Positions 37,000 to 46,415 of a stretch of DNA of 64,000 nucleotides are shown here, piece after piece; position 1 is the first letter of the stretch; each line of letters starts with the position of its first letter. The DNA is from Prorocentrum cordatum (lineage: Eukaryota; Sar; Dinophyceae; Prorocentrales; Prorocentraceae), in contig CAUYUJ010000725.1 of NCBI GenBank assembly GCA_963575745.1, positions 48,501 through 112,500 of the forward strand, read 5' to 3'. Position numbers and translations under genes: made by a program. The notes under the pieces were generated by a model, which saw nothing but the letters and a program-made list of their open reading frames with translations, was not told the DNA's origin and ran no database searches.

Positions 37000-37530
37000 C
37001 GGGGCCCTCTCGAGGTCCCTCCTGGGCGCCAAGAGGGCCCCATGGAGGGCTCCAATCAGGGCCCAAGAGGGCTCCAAGAGGGCCCGAGAGTACTGCGTGA
37101 TCATGCAATACTCTTGGACACATCTTGGCGCCTTCTTGGAGCCCACTTGAACCCTCTTGGAACCCCTATGGGGCCATCTGGAGCCCCTCTTGCCCCCCCC
37201 TCTCGGGCCCTCCCAGGGCTTGAAGAGGCCCCCTATGGAGGGCCCCAGGAAGGGCCCCGGCAGGCTCCAAGAGGGACCGCGATATGCTTTATAAAGCGGG
37301 ACCCTGGGCCCTTTGGAGCCCTCCTTTGGGCCCTCTTGGGGCCCGCTCGAAGCCTTGCGAGGCCTTCATGAGGGCTCTGAGAGGCTCCAAGAGGGCTCCG
37401 AGAGGACTACTCTTGGGGCCCTCTTGGAGTCGTCTTGGTGCCCTCTCGGGTGCCCATAGGGGCCGGATTGGAGCCCTCACGGGGCCCTCTTGGGTCCCCT
37501 TTGGGGCCGTATTGGGTGCCGCTTGGGGCT
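37000..37530. repeat. Palindrome array, continued up to the copia insertion
   Basis: Same GGGCCCTCTTGG/CCAAGAGGGCCC family. Cores at about 37,088-37,116 (AGAGTACTGCGTGATCATGC and its complement-like half) and 37,283-37,300 (GCTTTATAAAGC). Interrupted at 37,531 by the LTR element and resumed at about 53,540. Confidence 0.75.
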
Positions 37531-37535
37531 CTCGA
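37531..37535 (+). repeat. Target site duplication, left (CTCGA)
   Basis: CTCGA directly precedes the 5' LTR and is repeated directly after the 3' LTR (53,480-53,484). Five bp is usual for copia-type integration. CTCTCGA is shared if the LTR is taken 2 bp shorter. Confidence 0.8.
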
Positions 37536-37787
37536 ACTTTAAGGGTAGCTCTTTGGGAGATGTTACAGTATCGGGAGCATAGCTCGCGCGCCGCTGCCTT
37601 GGGCTCAAGGCACGCGCGCCCTATTTGCCCGGACACCGCGAGTGTTCGCTATGTGCTGGAAAGATCATTACATCGATCTTATCCTATCTTACCCATCCAC
37701 CCCTCATACTGTACCTTCACAGCAGAGCGATGGATGCAATTTGCCAGGCTATATGCCCTATTTGAGTTACCAGGCTCACTTTCGACT
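37536..37787 (+). repeat. 5' long terminal repeat (252 bp)
   Basis: Matches 53,249-53,479 from ACTTTAAGGG to CTTTCGACT. It contains 21 extra bp (around 37,585-37,605) relative to the 3' copy. The ends are not the usual TG...CA. The ORF1 frame is already open inside it. Confidence 0.92.
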
Positions 37788-40700
37788 TGGTAGCGGAGCT
37801 GGCCGCACTCTCGTGTGGTCAGCTCTTGCTCTTCTTAGCCTCATATTCTTCGGCGCGATCTTCGTGACCACCTACCACCCTGCGCCACCACTCCCAGTAC
37901 GTTTACGAGGATCTATTCAAGAGCAAGAAGCAACACGAGAGGTACGACGTCTAGACGACCAAACTGGTACCATATACGCTTCATCATTGCGTTACTACCA
38001 ACCGCTCGGCAACGAGCTAACAGCGCAATACTTGAAGCAAGGGCGGGGAGACCCGCCAGACAGAGCGCCTCGAAGACTCGACAAGGCGCTACCCCAGCGC
38101 GACAACGCGCATCATAACCGTCCTTCGTTACACATTCTCGGGCTAATCGTTTTCGCTATCATATGGTTCGCGCTGGGGGCAGCAATCGGACACATGCGTC
38201 GTGGAGATAACAGCACCGATGGGCAAACACATGGCCCATATTGGGACCCTCAAGGTAATGTACCTTTTCGTGAGTACATCTACGAGGTCAACGCATGGCT
38301 CAACGTTACAAGCGGACGTATGACGCCACAGGCCCAAGCGGCCGCAATACAACGCGGCCTAGGTGGCCTAGCGAGGACACTCGCCATGAGGGTACCGCCT
38401 GACATTATAAACTATGGTGCTGACATCGATGGGGTCCACACAGACCCAGCAACTTACATCATGTTCCTCCTCAGCATGAAGTTCGAACGCCTGGAAGATG
38501 AGCGACAGCTCACTTCCGGCACACAACTCATCGACTTCCATGTGCCTCACGGGGAACGAATCGATGTCACTCTTACCCGATTCGAAATGGCCCGACTTGA
38601 GGCACAGTCGGTGGGATTCGACCTTCCTAACTTCCAACTGCTAACCACTATCCTATTCCGCGCCTTAGGCGTCGGCAACCAGAAAGCCATGCAACTCTTA
38701 CAGCCACTCAATCACCAAATGCCTCGAACACAACAACAGTATGATGAGTTGCTGGAAAGGATGCGTTCGGTAGGCCACCTATCCGAACGATCTCCTGGCA
38801 ACATAGGATCCGTGTTTGGAAGAGGAAGGGGATCTGGTAGTGGAAATTTCTACACTACCTTGACTACTGAAGCCCAGCCTGGAAACGGGCCCTCAAACAT
38901 ATGGGCCGATGACCCAGGAGAATCCACTGCTTTATTAGCAGGGGATCGATCACAACCAAGCTGGGCAACCAGCCCTCCTTCTAGAGAACCACAACCACAC
39001 CGCTCGTTATGGGGGGAATCAAATCCCCTAACCGACGGTGTATCCACCTATTTAGGAGACGAAGATTTCGACTCCGGCACCGATACAGACACTATATCAT
39101 CAGATGGTGTTGAAGCTCTAGATTGGTCAGATATCATGAATATGGATAACGACAATCAGCGTGCTGAGCATTTATTCTGGCTGTTACAACAGGCTAAACG
39201 AAGGTGGAGGAGGTTCACACGAAAACCAGTGCGTCGTGTTAGAAGGAGGATACGCAGAAGTTTCAAAGGAAAGGGTAAAGGCAAGCGTGGTCGTCGGAGG
39301 TTGAACGGGCGAGGTATCGCGGCATTTCTCCAGAGGCTCTCAGATGAACAACATGATGAGATATTCTTTGGGGGAAAAGGCCGTGGTAAAGGCCGTAGAG
39401 AGACCTCAGGTAAAGGTAAAGGTAGGCGGGGAAACCCGCGAGGTAGAGACGGCCAGGTTCTCAAATGCCATGAATGTGGTAGTTCCGATCATCTTGTGCG
39501 AGATTGTCCAGCGAAGGGAAATGGAAAGGGCATGTCGTCCGAAGTCCATTTTGGCTCAAGTGCACCATCCATTGAATATCTGAGCCTCCAGGACTTTGAG
39601 GCTATGGAACAGATATTTTTCACTTGGGTTGTTGGCATGGACAACATCGACGAGCTCGAGGGGTATGGTCATGGATTGTACGCGTACTACCTCGAGTACG
39701 TCCGCCGGTTCGTCACGGGCAGTAACGAACTCACTCCCGTGGAACACGGTACGCTTGGAAACGAGCCTCTTTCTTTCTTCGACTGGATGTTCGGGAACCC
39801 AGGCAACATCATGGCCTACGAGAGCGACGACGAGGACACCACTATAGAGGCTTCGCCTTCCGAGGTTCAACGAAACCTCGAACCTCCGCCCGAAATCCCG
39901 CCTGGAAACAGGCCTTCTTTGATGGGAGAATATCCCCAGACCACTGAAGACTTAATTGAAATGGAGCCTCAGGCATTTGTTCAGGCCTTCATTGCAGGCG
40001 AACCAGATATTCCGTTCATACCTCCCGGTTCGCTTGCTCCAGGCGAATATGGACCACGTACCCTTCTGCAGACCCTCATGAGGATGCATGAGATACTTAC
40101 AATTGGTTATCCTGAGAGTCAAGAACACATCGAAGCTGGCATCATGACAGAACAGGATAATGATGCTTGCGGTAGTTCAGAGCTACTTTTGGCAGCTCTG
40201 ACTCTCATTGACAGCGTGTATCCTCAGGAAGTGCAGAGACACTTGATATACTCCCGTGGTAGATGGCGTCGTGCTCTGGAAATGGCGATGGCTATGCGCG
40301 GTCATGATCTTCCTCCGCCAGGATGGGGTCTCCAGGCGGTGGGAATGAGGCCAAACCATACGGCCATGCGTAACATTGCTGGGCAGCCTATGCTCGGCGA
40401 CGAGCCTGAGCCGACAACAGTGCCTCCTACTCCGGGACAGCCGAGCGACGCCCAGACGCCGGCTATGCAGGGAAACCTGCCTGTACCAGATACGCCAATG
40501 GCCATCATCATTGGTAGTTCGACATCAGAAGAAGTAGATGGCGATGGCTGCGGGTTAGATGAGGGTGATGTCACCATCCTCATGATGGACGTGAATGGTG
40601 AGGAAGAGGTTGATTTCGACCCTGATGAGTCTGAATCATCATCACCATCGGCACAAGCGCCGCTTGCGCCGAGCTCTACACAGCAGGGAGACCCGCCTCC

Positions 40701-42483
40701 ATCGGATGATCCATCTGGGATCGCACAGGAGCCCTCTCAGGCACCTCCACCGGGTGCCGCTCCTGCTGCATCGGCAGCTTCCTCTGATGAGAACTCCAGA
40801 AGATCTCGTTCCCATACGCGCGTCAGAGAAGAGCCGCATCCACAGGCTCGACTTCCTCGTGAGTGGAGACAGGCTGGCCCAAAAGAACACGCTCTCAGGA
40901 GAGGTGGCCAGCTACTTCCGCACAACGACCCAAGACGCCGAAAAGGGGGACACTCGGCCTTCGGCCAGGGCAACCCTGCCTATAGGGACAGCGATGGCAA
41001 GCCCATCCGCGGAGGCTATCAGCTTGCAACAAACATCCGCCGCCCTGAAATTCAAGAAGTGCGAACTCAGTTACGAGATATTATCGCGGCGCGCAAGCAG
41101 TATAGGCCTCACGCAGCATGCGGACCTTGTTCCCAGCCGTTCCAGAATCACAGGCCAGGATGCCCCGTTGGCAACAACGAAGGCCTGAGCCCCAACAGGG
41201 GCAAAACCCCTCCTAAAGAGGGCCACCCGCCACTTATCCCGATGACGCAGGACGAGATCGCGGAAGTGAATCGTCGTCTCGGGATCTTGGGCCACTTGGA
41301 TCCGAAAGAAGAAGAGAAGCCTAACCCGGCTCCAAGGGGACTGGCAGCCATGACCCAGGAAGAGAAAGACGCGCTCTTTAGTCTTCCTGGTATGCGAGGA
41401 AACTCGCCTGGCGTCTCTAGCCAGTCCCAACAACCAGAGCCGATAATCAAGGACGAGACAAAGGCTCAACGTGTGGCGGAGGATGAGGAGCGTATTCGGA
41501 CAGTAGAAGAACGCACACGCGAGGCAACTCGCAAGATGTTGGAGGATTCCAGCAAGATCTACATGACGGAGGGTAGGAAGCCCCCACTCCCACTAACTTC
41601 GAAGGCTAAGAGTGAACCCCCGACACCTAAGCCGTCTTCGGGGCCGAAACCGAAGGCGAGCTCTCAGAGCCCTGGGCCAGACGCGCATATGGAGGTGCCT
41701 CGATCTGCGACGCCGAAGCCGCCGACTGGCGCAACTCCTCCACAAGCGTCTGTGCCCAAGCAGCAACCTCAGGACCCTATGGAGGAACGAAGACGCCCGC
41801 CTAGTCGCAGCAGCTCCATTGCGAAAAAGGCGGCAGCTTTCGAGCGCAGTGGGTATGCACCTGCGCCAGCTTCGCCTGTGGCGGCTCGTTCCAGGAGGTC
41901 CGATGAAGGTGCTATGTCGAGGGGTACCTGGGCGCCGAAGATCAGGGGCAGCGCCAGTCGCGCATCTCCGCGGGGAAACCCGCCAGGCGTTGCCGCAGCA
42001 GCTTCCTCCTCTTCTGGAGCCGCAGCCTCCTCAGCAACAGAGGCTCCGATGCGGGGAAACCCGCCAGTAGTTCAGCTGCACCACCCAGGCGACGCGTCCT
42101 TCACCAGTGGGACTCCAAATGTGATCAGGGATAGACTTGCACTTCGGAAGCTCCCACCGATACGTTCGGTGGATGAGACATTCATGAAGGAATGCAGGAA
42201 AGCTGGAATCCTTCCCACATCCAACGATATTCTCAAACAGCTGAGCAAAGCTCTCAGCAGGATATGCAGACCTGCGCCAGACAAGCAACACAATCCTGTG
42301 TGGCGCTTGGAATCTTTCGATGATCATGATGGTTGGGTTAACCTCGTGGAGCTCGTGAGGGAGTATCCGTGGAACACAGGTCAATCGAGACATGCTGGGT
42401 ATAACCCAAGATATAACGAGGCTCCAAACTCATCAACGAGCAGTTATATGGTCGCTCGGTTGACCAACTCGCAGCCATCATGA
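37651..42483 (+). CDS. Copia ORF1: gag-like protein with membrane segments and zinc knuckle
   Basis: About 1,610 aa. The first ATG in the open frame is 37,651, inside the LTR, with another in-frame ATG at 37,753; either may be used. Order: two hydrophobic helices (VWSALALLSLIFFGAIFV, about 37,808-37,865; ILGLIVFAIIWFALGAAIG, about 38,130-38,190); a helical capsid-like region (about 38,250-38,800); a Lys/Arg/Gly-rich stretch; a CCHC zinc knuckle CHECGSSDHLVRDC (near 39,467); then about 950 residues of Pro/Ser/Glu-rich sequence. Gag packages RNA; membrane helices in front of it are unusual. Carries twelve GNRA hairpins, mostly read GNxP. Ends in TGA overlapping the next start (ATGA at 42,480). 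Confidence 0.85.
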   Translation: MCWKDHYIDLILSYPSTPHTVPSQQSDGCNLPGYMPYLSYQAHFRLGSGAGRTLVWSALALLSLIFFGAIFVTTYHPAPPLPVRLRGSIQEQEATREVRRLDDQTGTIYASSLRYYQPLGNELTAQYLKQGRGDPPDRAPRRLDKALPQRDNAHHNRPSLHILGLIVFAIIWFALGAAIGHMRRGDNSTDGQTHGPYWDPQGNVPFREYIYEVNAWLNVTSGRMTPQAQAAAIQRGLGGLARTLAMRVPPDIINYGADIDGVHTDPATYIMFLLSMKFERLEDERQLTSGTQLIDFHVPHGERIDVTLTRFEMARLEAQSVGFDLPNFQLLTTILFRALGVGNQKAMQLLQPLNHQMPRTQQQYDELLERMRSVGHLSERSPGNIGSVFGRGRGSGSGNFYTTLTTEAQPGNGPSNIWADDPGESTALLAGDRSQPSWATSPPSREPQPHRSLWGESNPLTDGVSTYLGDEDFDSGTDTDTISSDGVEALDWSDIMNMDNDNQRAEHLFWLLQQAKRRWRRFTRKPVRRVRRRIRRSFKGKGKGKRGRRRLNGRGIAAFLQRLSDEQHDEIFFGGKGRGKGRRETSGKGKGRRGNPRGRDGQVLKCHECGSSDHLVRDCPAKGNGKGMSSEVHFGSSAPSIEYLSLQDFEAMEQIFFTWVVGMDNIDELEGYGHGLYAYYLEYVRRFVTGSNELTPVEHGTLGNEPLSFFDWMFGNPGNIMAYESDDEDTTIEASPSEVQRNLEPPPEIPPGNRPSLMGEYPQTTEDLIEMEPQAFVQAFIAGEPDIPFIPPGSLAPGEYGPRTLLQTLMRMHEILTIGYPESQEHIEAGIMTEQDNDACGSSELLLAALTLIDSVYPQEVQRHLIYSRGRWRRALEMAMAMRGHDLPPPGWGLQAVGMRPNHTAMRNIAGQPMLGDEPEPTTVPPTPGQPSDAQTPAMQGNLPVPDTPMAIIIGSSTSEEVDGDGCGLDEGDVTILMMDVNGEEEVDFDPDESESSSPSAQAPLAPSSTQQGDPPPSDDPSGIAQEPSQAPPPGAAPAASAASSDENSRRSRSHTRVREEPHPQARLPREWRQAGPKEHALRRGGQLLPHNDPRRRKGGHSAFGQGNPAYRDSDGKPIRGGYQLATNIRRPEIQEVRTQLRDIIAARKQYRPHAACGPCSQPFQNHRPGCPVGNNEGLSPNRGKTPPKEGHPPLIPMTQDEIAEVNRRLGILGHLDPKEEEKPNPAPRGLAAMTQEEKDALFSLPGMRGNSPGVSSQSQQPEPIIKDETKAQRVAEDEERIRTVEERTREATRKMLEDSSKIYMTEGRKPPLPLTSKAKSEPPTPKPSSGPKPKASSQSPGPDAHMEVPRSATPKPPTGATPPQASVPKQQPQDPMEERRRPPSRSSSIAKKAAAFERSGYAPAPASPVAARSRRSDEGAMSRGTWAPKIRGSASRASPRGNPPGVAAAASSSSGAAASSATEAPMRGNPPVVQLHHPGDASFTSGTPNVIRDRLALRKLPPIRSVDETFMKECRKAGILPTSNDILKQLSKALSRICRPAPDKQHNPVWRLESFDDHDGWVNLVELVREYPWNTGQSRHAGYNPRYNEAPNSSTSSYMVARLTNSQPS
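37788..37800 (+). other. Primer binding site for initiator tRNA-Met
   Basis: TGGTAGCGGAGCT begins at the base after the LTR. TGGTAGCAGAG is the complement of the 3' end of eukaryotic initiator tRNA-Met including CCA; 10 of 11 positions match. Copia-type elements commonly use this tRNA. Confidence 0.85.
39545..39560 (+). other. Spliced-leader 3'-end-like sequence inside copia ORF1
   Basis: TCCATTTTGGCTCAAG matches the last 16 nt of the dinoflagellate spliced leader except the first base (T for G), just after the zinc knuckle. The same T occurs at that position in the relic at 55,525. Confidence 0.6.
39861..39880 (+). repeat. Seven-bp-stem hairpin in copia ORF1
   Basis: CGAGGTT-CAACGA-AACCTCG, a perfect 7-bp stem 20 bp before the GNRA hairpin at 39,900. 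Does not fit the family consensus. Confidence 0.5.
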
Positions 42484-45400
42484 TGTCAGTTGTTCATGTT
42501 CGTGAACCAGACGGAGAAGAAAAACAGCGCCTCCAGTTCAAGGTGTTAATGCGGGACTCCGGCGAGCCCGCTATCTTCATCCGCGCCTCTCAGGGGCATT
42601 CATGGACATTGAAAGCTCCATGGTCGCTGTACAGCTACATTGTACTGTGCGACCAACCTGCCGGGAGACCGGCCCCATACCCTGAAGTCGCCATGCATGG
42701 CACTCGATGGCATGCTTTCGAAGGTATTATGTGGCACGGCCTGTCCTGTAGACCTGAGCACAACACGAAGAAAAGGGGGACAGGCCGTTCGCACATTCAC
42801 TTCGTGCCGACAGTTCGCCGCCGTGCCGTGAACAGTGGGTGGGACCCAGATTCAGACATCATCATCTTCGTAGATTGGCGTCAGGCCATACAAGATGGTA
42901 TGAAGTTCTGTTGGTCCGATAACGGAGTCCTCTTGTCCGAGGGAGATAACGGTATCATTGAACCGTATTACATCTCTCATGTAGAGGATCTGACCACAGG
43001 AAGGCAATGGCGTAATCCAGAGTATTTGGGGAGCCGCCATGCGCGAGTCTCTGTCGCAACGATGACTGCTTTTGATAGGTGGGCTGACGTTGGTACTTCC
43101 AGCGTTAAGTACCAGTGGTCCCAAGACCAAGAGGGCGTCGACCCCCCCATGGTCTACCCCCACAGGGAAGTTGGGGACCACTACAGCCCTACCCAGCTGG
43201 GAAACCAGCCTGAGATCTTTCGGATCTTCATGATCACCGAGAGTGAGGCCGGGAGCGCGGCTCCAAGCCGTGCCCCAAGCCAAGGGCCTAGTGCCGTGTC
43301 TTGGCAGGCCATTAGTACCTCGGACCTGGATCAGATCGCAGCCGCGCTGAACCCTGACCAGGTAGAACAGCTGGCGGACAGGTTATACCAGCAGGATCCC
43401 TGGGCCGCAGGCCAGGGAGCAATGTCCGCTATGGCTACGAGAAATCGGCAGGCCATGCAGGGAAACCTGCCTACAAGCGGACCTGCTCGGTTTGAACCAA
43501 TGCATGCAAGCCCCACTCAGAACATGCACACTCCAAGGGGCATGACTCCATTGGGCACACCACCAGCACAATCCCCATTCGGGACACCTGTCCGCCCTGC
43601 CGCAAACGGCGCACTCATGGAGAGGATAGCTGCGGCTAGGGCTGATCACAGCTCAGCCCTCCTCAACATGATGCCGCCCGGCACGCCAACGAGTCAGCAG
43701 GGAAACCTGCCTGGTACACCAAGCCACCACAGGGCGGGTGTACCTGACGACTATCGCTCAAGAGTGGCGGCCGCGGTGCAGCAGGTGCAGAACCATAATC
43801 TGCCTCACCCAAGTGGGCAGAGGTGGAGGCCAGCCTGGTCCTGGGAACCTGAGGGTCCCAACCCACGGGACCCTGCTCGGCAACGAGCCTTTATCCCGGC
43901 GTTCAACGCCCATCCGAGCATGTCTCAGGGCCAGAGGCCACCACCAACGCAGATGAATCCGCCATTATACCCTGACGGGTCAAGGGTTCCGAACAAATTT
44001 GTTCGTGAATTGGCGGATCAGATGCATAACCTCACTAATGTGCGCTGCAGCGACCATTCCATGTACCCGCACATGGCCTTTATGCCTTCACCAACATCAC
44101 CAGAGGTGGTTGTTCAGCCCACTGCCCATTCAATTTCGTCTGGCAGTAGGGGCGTGCCTGACTACATCAGGCAGACGCACCACACTCAGCAGGCATGTTT
44201 CAGGAGGAGGCAGGCGGTGCAAAGCGTACGGGATCAGTCACGTGCAGCTGCACTTGATGTGGTGAGGAACAGGGGCTCACCTTTGCGAGGGAACTCGCCC
44301 GCCGTGACTCCTACCACTTCCATGCCAAATGTCGAAGTGCAGGAAGTGCTGAATCCAACGGGGACACCCCCATCAGCCTTCATGCCCTCCGAGACGGTAT
44401 TGGAGAGGCAGCGGCGGGTATATCCCAGGGTAGCAGACGTAGAAGTCTTCACTGGGATGGAAGATACCTGCGCGGTATGCCTCGAAGAATTTCAGCCCAG
44501 GGATAGCGTCTACCGCCTGAGGTGCAATCACCTATTCCATGAGGGATGCTGGAATTCTAATGTGGTGGGCCACGTCACGAATCAGCGTGAGGGAGATCCC
44601 CAGCAGCCACCATGTGCTATCTGTCGAGCACCTGGTATTATAGCATCATCCTTCCCATGGACCGGCTCCTTTAGTCAGACTCCTGAGCAGTCAGCGAGAG
44701 AGCTGCGGGAGCTGAGGAGCATGGTGGAGGAGATGACGTCCAGGATGCTAGCTATGCAGACAGTTCCGTCACAACAGCAGGGATACCTGCCTGAAGAGGT
44801 AAGGCCGCCTATGGAAACGGGATATTTTGATCAGCTTATCCCGATGACGGCGCCTCAGCAGGGAAACCTGCATGATACTCCTCAGATGTCTCCCCAGAGT
44901 GGAGGCGAGGCTGAGATGTCACTGGACCCTGATCAGCTGCGCGAGTTGCGTGTACGACATTTCCAGAATCAGATGGATAATACGCACACAACATTTATGC
45001 TAGATGCCAATAATCCTGAAACTGATAGTCCGTCGTTAGACCTATCAGAATCCTCAGCGGCGTCAGCAGCAACAGCAGCCAGGGCCGTCAACATCTCAGC
45101 GACGAATGAGGAGTTCGAGGAGTGGCTGCGGTACCGGGATCACATCACGAACGAGGGGCTGCAGGACATCGCCCTTCACTCGTACCTAACGTTGATAAGG
45201 CGCACGACCCGCGAGCAGTATATGAGCATACGTGATGAGTATGCCAACTGGCGGGAGGAGCGTGGCGATCACGCCCAGCACGTGTCGTACTTCCAGTACA
45301 TTGACCTGGCACGCATGGCCGAGAGCGAGTCACATGCCAGTGTCATGCGGGGTAACCCGCCAGGGAGTACGACTGTGCCGCGGGGAAACCCGCCTACCGA

Positions 45401-46376
45401 CACAGCCGACACTTCAGAAACTGTGCACATCAAGCAGCCGAGTAAGACGTTCTTGGATGATGGTGGAAATTCCATACTCATCGACGTCGGTTCGAAGATC
45501 AACATCATGGGCGAGAACACGAGCCGTAAGTTCGTCCAGGCTGCCGAGGCACATGGCCGTACTTGTACGTTCGAGCCCCGCTCTCGTTTGAATATCAACG
45601 GAGTGGGAGAAGGGTCGGCCCCAGCGGATACCGTAGGCACATTCAGTATTGCCTGCGAGTACCAGGGGTCGGCCCAACTCGATTCATACAAGACGAACAT
45701 TGTGTCAGGCTGTGGCAAGGACCTGCCAGCCATCCTAGGCCTCGATAGTATGCAGGACAAACGCACGATCATCGTGCTTGAACGAGGCCAGGAAAAGCTG
45801 ATATTCCCTGGTAAGGGGCAGGTCAAAATGGAGCTCCCAGAAGGCTCCAAAATCATGCCGACGACAAAGTTGCCGTCAGGGCATCTGTCGATCAGGTGTG
45901 ATTGTTTTGGAGCTGCGGGGCAACCCGCCTCGAGCTCAAGCAGCACGTCCTTCCAGACAGTGCTGACAGGCGAGCCGACCCCAGCGCAGGAGCGCAATCA
46001 ATTGCAGGGAAACCTGCCCCAGGGGTTGATGGAGACGCTCGCCAAGGCCACCATGCGAGGCGACAACATCGACGATCTCGAGACGTTCGATTGTTTTGTT
46101 GCCAGGACACTGGCCCTGCATGGTGGTAGTGTACCCATGGACGCTGTACAGTCCCGCCGTAAAATAGTGATGGGATACACTAATCGTGAATTGCATACGG
46201 TCAGCGACGCTAGGTCCAAAGGCGTGCTGAAACAGCTGATGGATAATCCATCGATGCTGACAGCATTTGCGGAGCAATCCGCCTCTGAGGCCACGGCGCG
46301 CTGCAGTGCTGAGCTCCAGCATCTGAGGGAAGCCCAGATGCTGGCAGATATTGTAGGCACATCTTCTTCATCTTGA
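42480..46376 (+). CDS. Copia ORF2: Tpt1/KptA-type RNA 2'-phosphotransferase, RING-H2 and retropepsin
   Basis: 1,298 aa; ATG overlaps the ORF1 stop by four bases, suggesting coupled translation. Residues 33-165 match the RNA 2'-phosphotransferase (Tpt1/KptA) pattern: FIRASQGHSW (33-42), AMHGTRWHAFEGIMWHGLS (71-89), GRSHIHF (102-108), IIIFVDWRQAI (127-137), FCWSDNGVLLSEG (143-155), EPYYI (161-165). This family removes a 2'-phosphate from RNA using NAD. Residues about 664-715 form a RING-H2 finger (CAVCLEEF, CNHLFHEGCW, CAIC). Residues about 996-1,090 resemble a retropepsin (LIDVGSKINIMG with DVGS for the usual DTG/S; LPAILGLDS). Links are Gln/Pro/Met-rich with twelve hairpins. Ends 46,376. Confidence 0.88.
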   Translation: MMSVVHVREPDGEEKQRLQFKVLMRDSGEPAIFIRASQGHSWTLKAPWSLYSYIVLCDQPAGRPAPYPEVAMHGTRWHAFEGIMWHGLSCRPEHNTKKRGTGRSHIHFVPTVRRRAVNSGWDPDSDIIIFVDWRQAIQDGMKFCWSDNGVLLSEGDNGIIEPYYISHVEDLTTGRQWRNPEYLGSRHARVSVATMTAFDRWADVGTSSVKYQWSQDQEGVDPPMVYPHREVGDHYSPTQLGNQPEIFRIFMITESEAGSAAPSRAPSQGPSAVSWQAISTSDLDQIAAALNPDQVEQLADRLYQQDPWAAGQGAMSAMATRNRQAMQGNLPTSGPARFEPMHASPTQNMHTPRGMTPLGTPPAQSPFGTPVRPAANGALMERIAAARADHSSALLNMMPPGTPTSQQGNLPGTPSHHRAGVPDDYRSRVAAAVQQVQNHNLPHPSGQRWRPAWSWEPEGPNPRDPARQRAFIPAFNAHPSMSQGQRPPPTQMNPPLYPDGSRVPNKFVRELADQMHNLTNVRCSDHSMYPHMAFMPSPTSPEVVVQPTAHSISSGSRGVPDYIRQTHHTQQACFRRRQAVQSVRDQSRAAALDVVRNRGSPLRGNSPAVTPTTSMPNVEVQEVLNPTGTPPSAFMPSETVLERQRRVYPRVADVEVFTGMEDTCAVCLEEFQPRDSVYRLRCNHLFHEGCWNSNVVGHVTNQREGDPQQPPCAICRAPGIIASSFPWTGSFSQTPEQSARELRELRSMVEEMTSRMLAMQTVPSQQQGYLPEEVRPPMETGYFDQLIPMTAPQQGNLHDTPQMSPQSGGEAEMSLDPDQLRELRVRHFQNQMDNTHTTFMLDANNPETDSPSLDLSESSAASAATAARAVNISATNEEFEEWLRYRDHITNEGLQDIALHSYLTLIRRTTREQYMSIRDEYANWREERGDHAQHVSYFQYIDLARMAESESHASVMRGNPPGSTTVPRGNPPTDTADTSETVHIKQPSKTFLDDGGNSILIDVGSKINIMGENTSRKFVQAAEAHGRTCTFEPRSRLNINGVGEGSAPADTVGTFSIACEYQGSAQLDSYKTNIVSGCGKDLPAILGLDSMQDKRTIIVLERGQEKLIFPGKGQVKMELPEGSKIMPTTKLPSGHLSIRCDCFGAAGQPASSSSSTSFQTVLTGEPTPAQERNQLQGNLPQGLMETLAKATMRGDNIDDLETFDCFVARTLALHGGSVPMDAVQSRRKIVMGYTNRELHTVSDARSKGVLKQLMDNPSMLTAFAEQSASEATARCSAELQHLREAQMLADIVGTSSSS

Positions 46377-46415
46377 AGATGGCAGGGCGACGTCGCCCCC
46401 TCGTCGTCTTGCCTG

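Noticed and set aside
35836-37146. 436-codon minus ORF and overlapping 240-codon plus ORF
   Set aside because: GC-rich DNA open on both strands, no motif, mutually overlapping; the end lies in the palindrome array.
33740-37530. CRISPR array interpretation of the regularly recurring palindromic repeats
   Set aside because: Unit lengths and spacers are irregular, repeats are degenerate, and the context is eukaryotic.
37561-37570. TGTTACAG as the true LTR start (TG end preceded by GGGAGA)
   Set aside because: The 25 bp before it are also shared by both LTRs and the CTCGA duplication sits outside them, so the LTR begins at 37,536.
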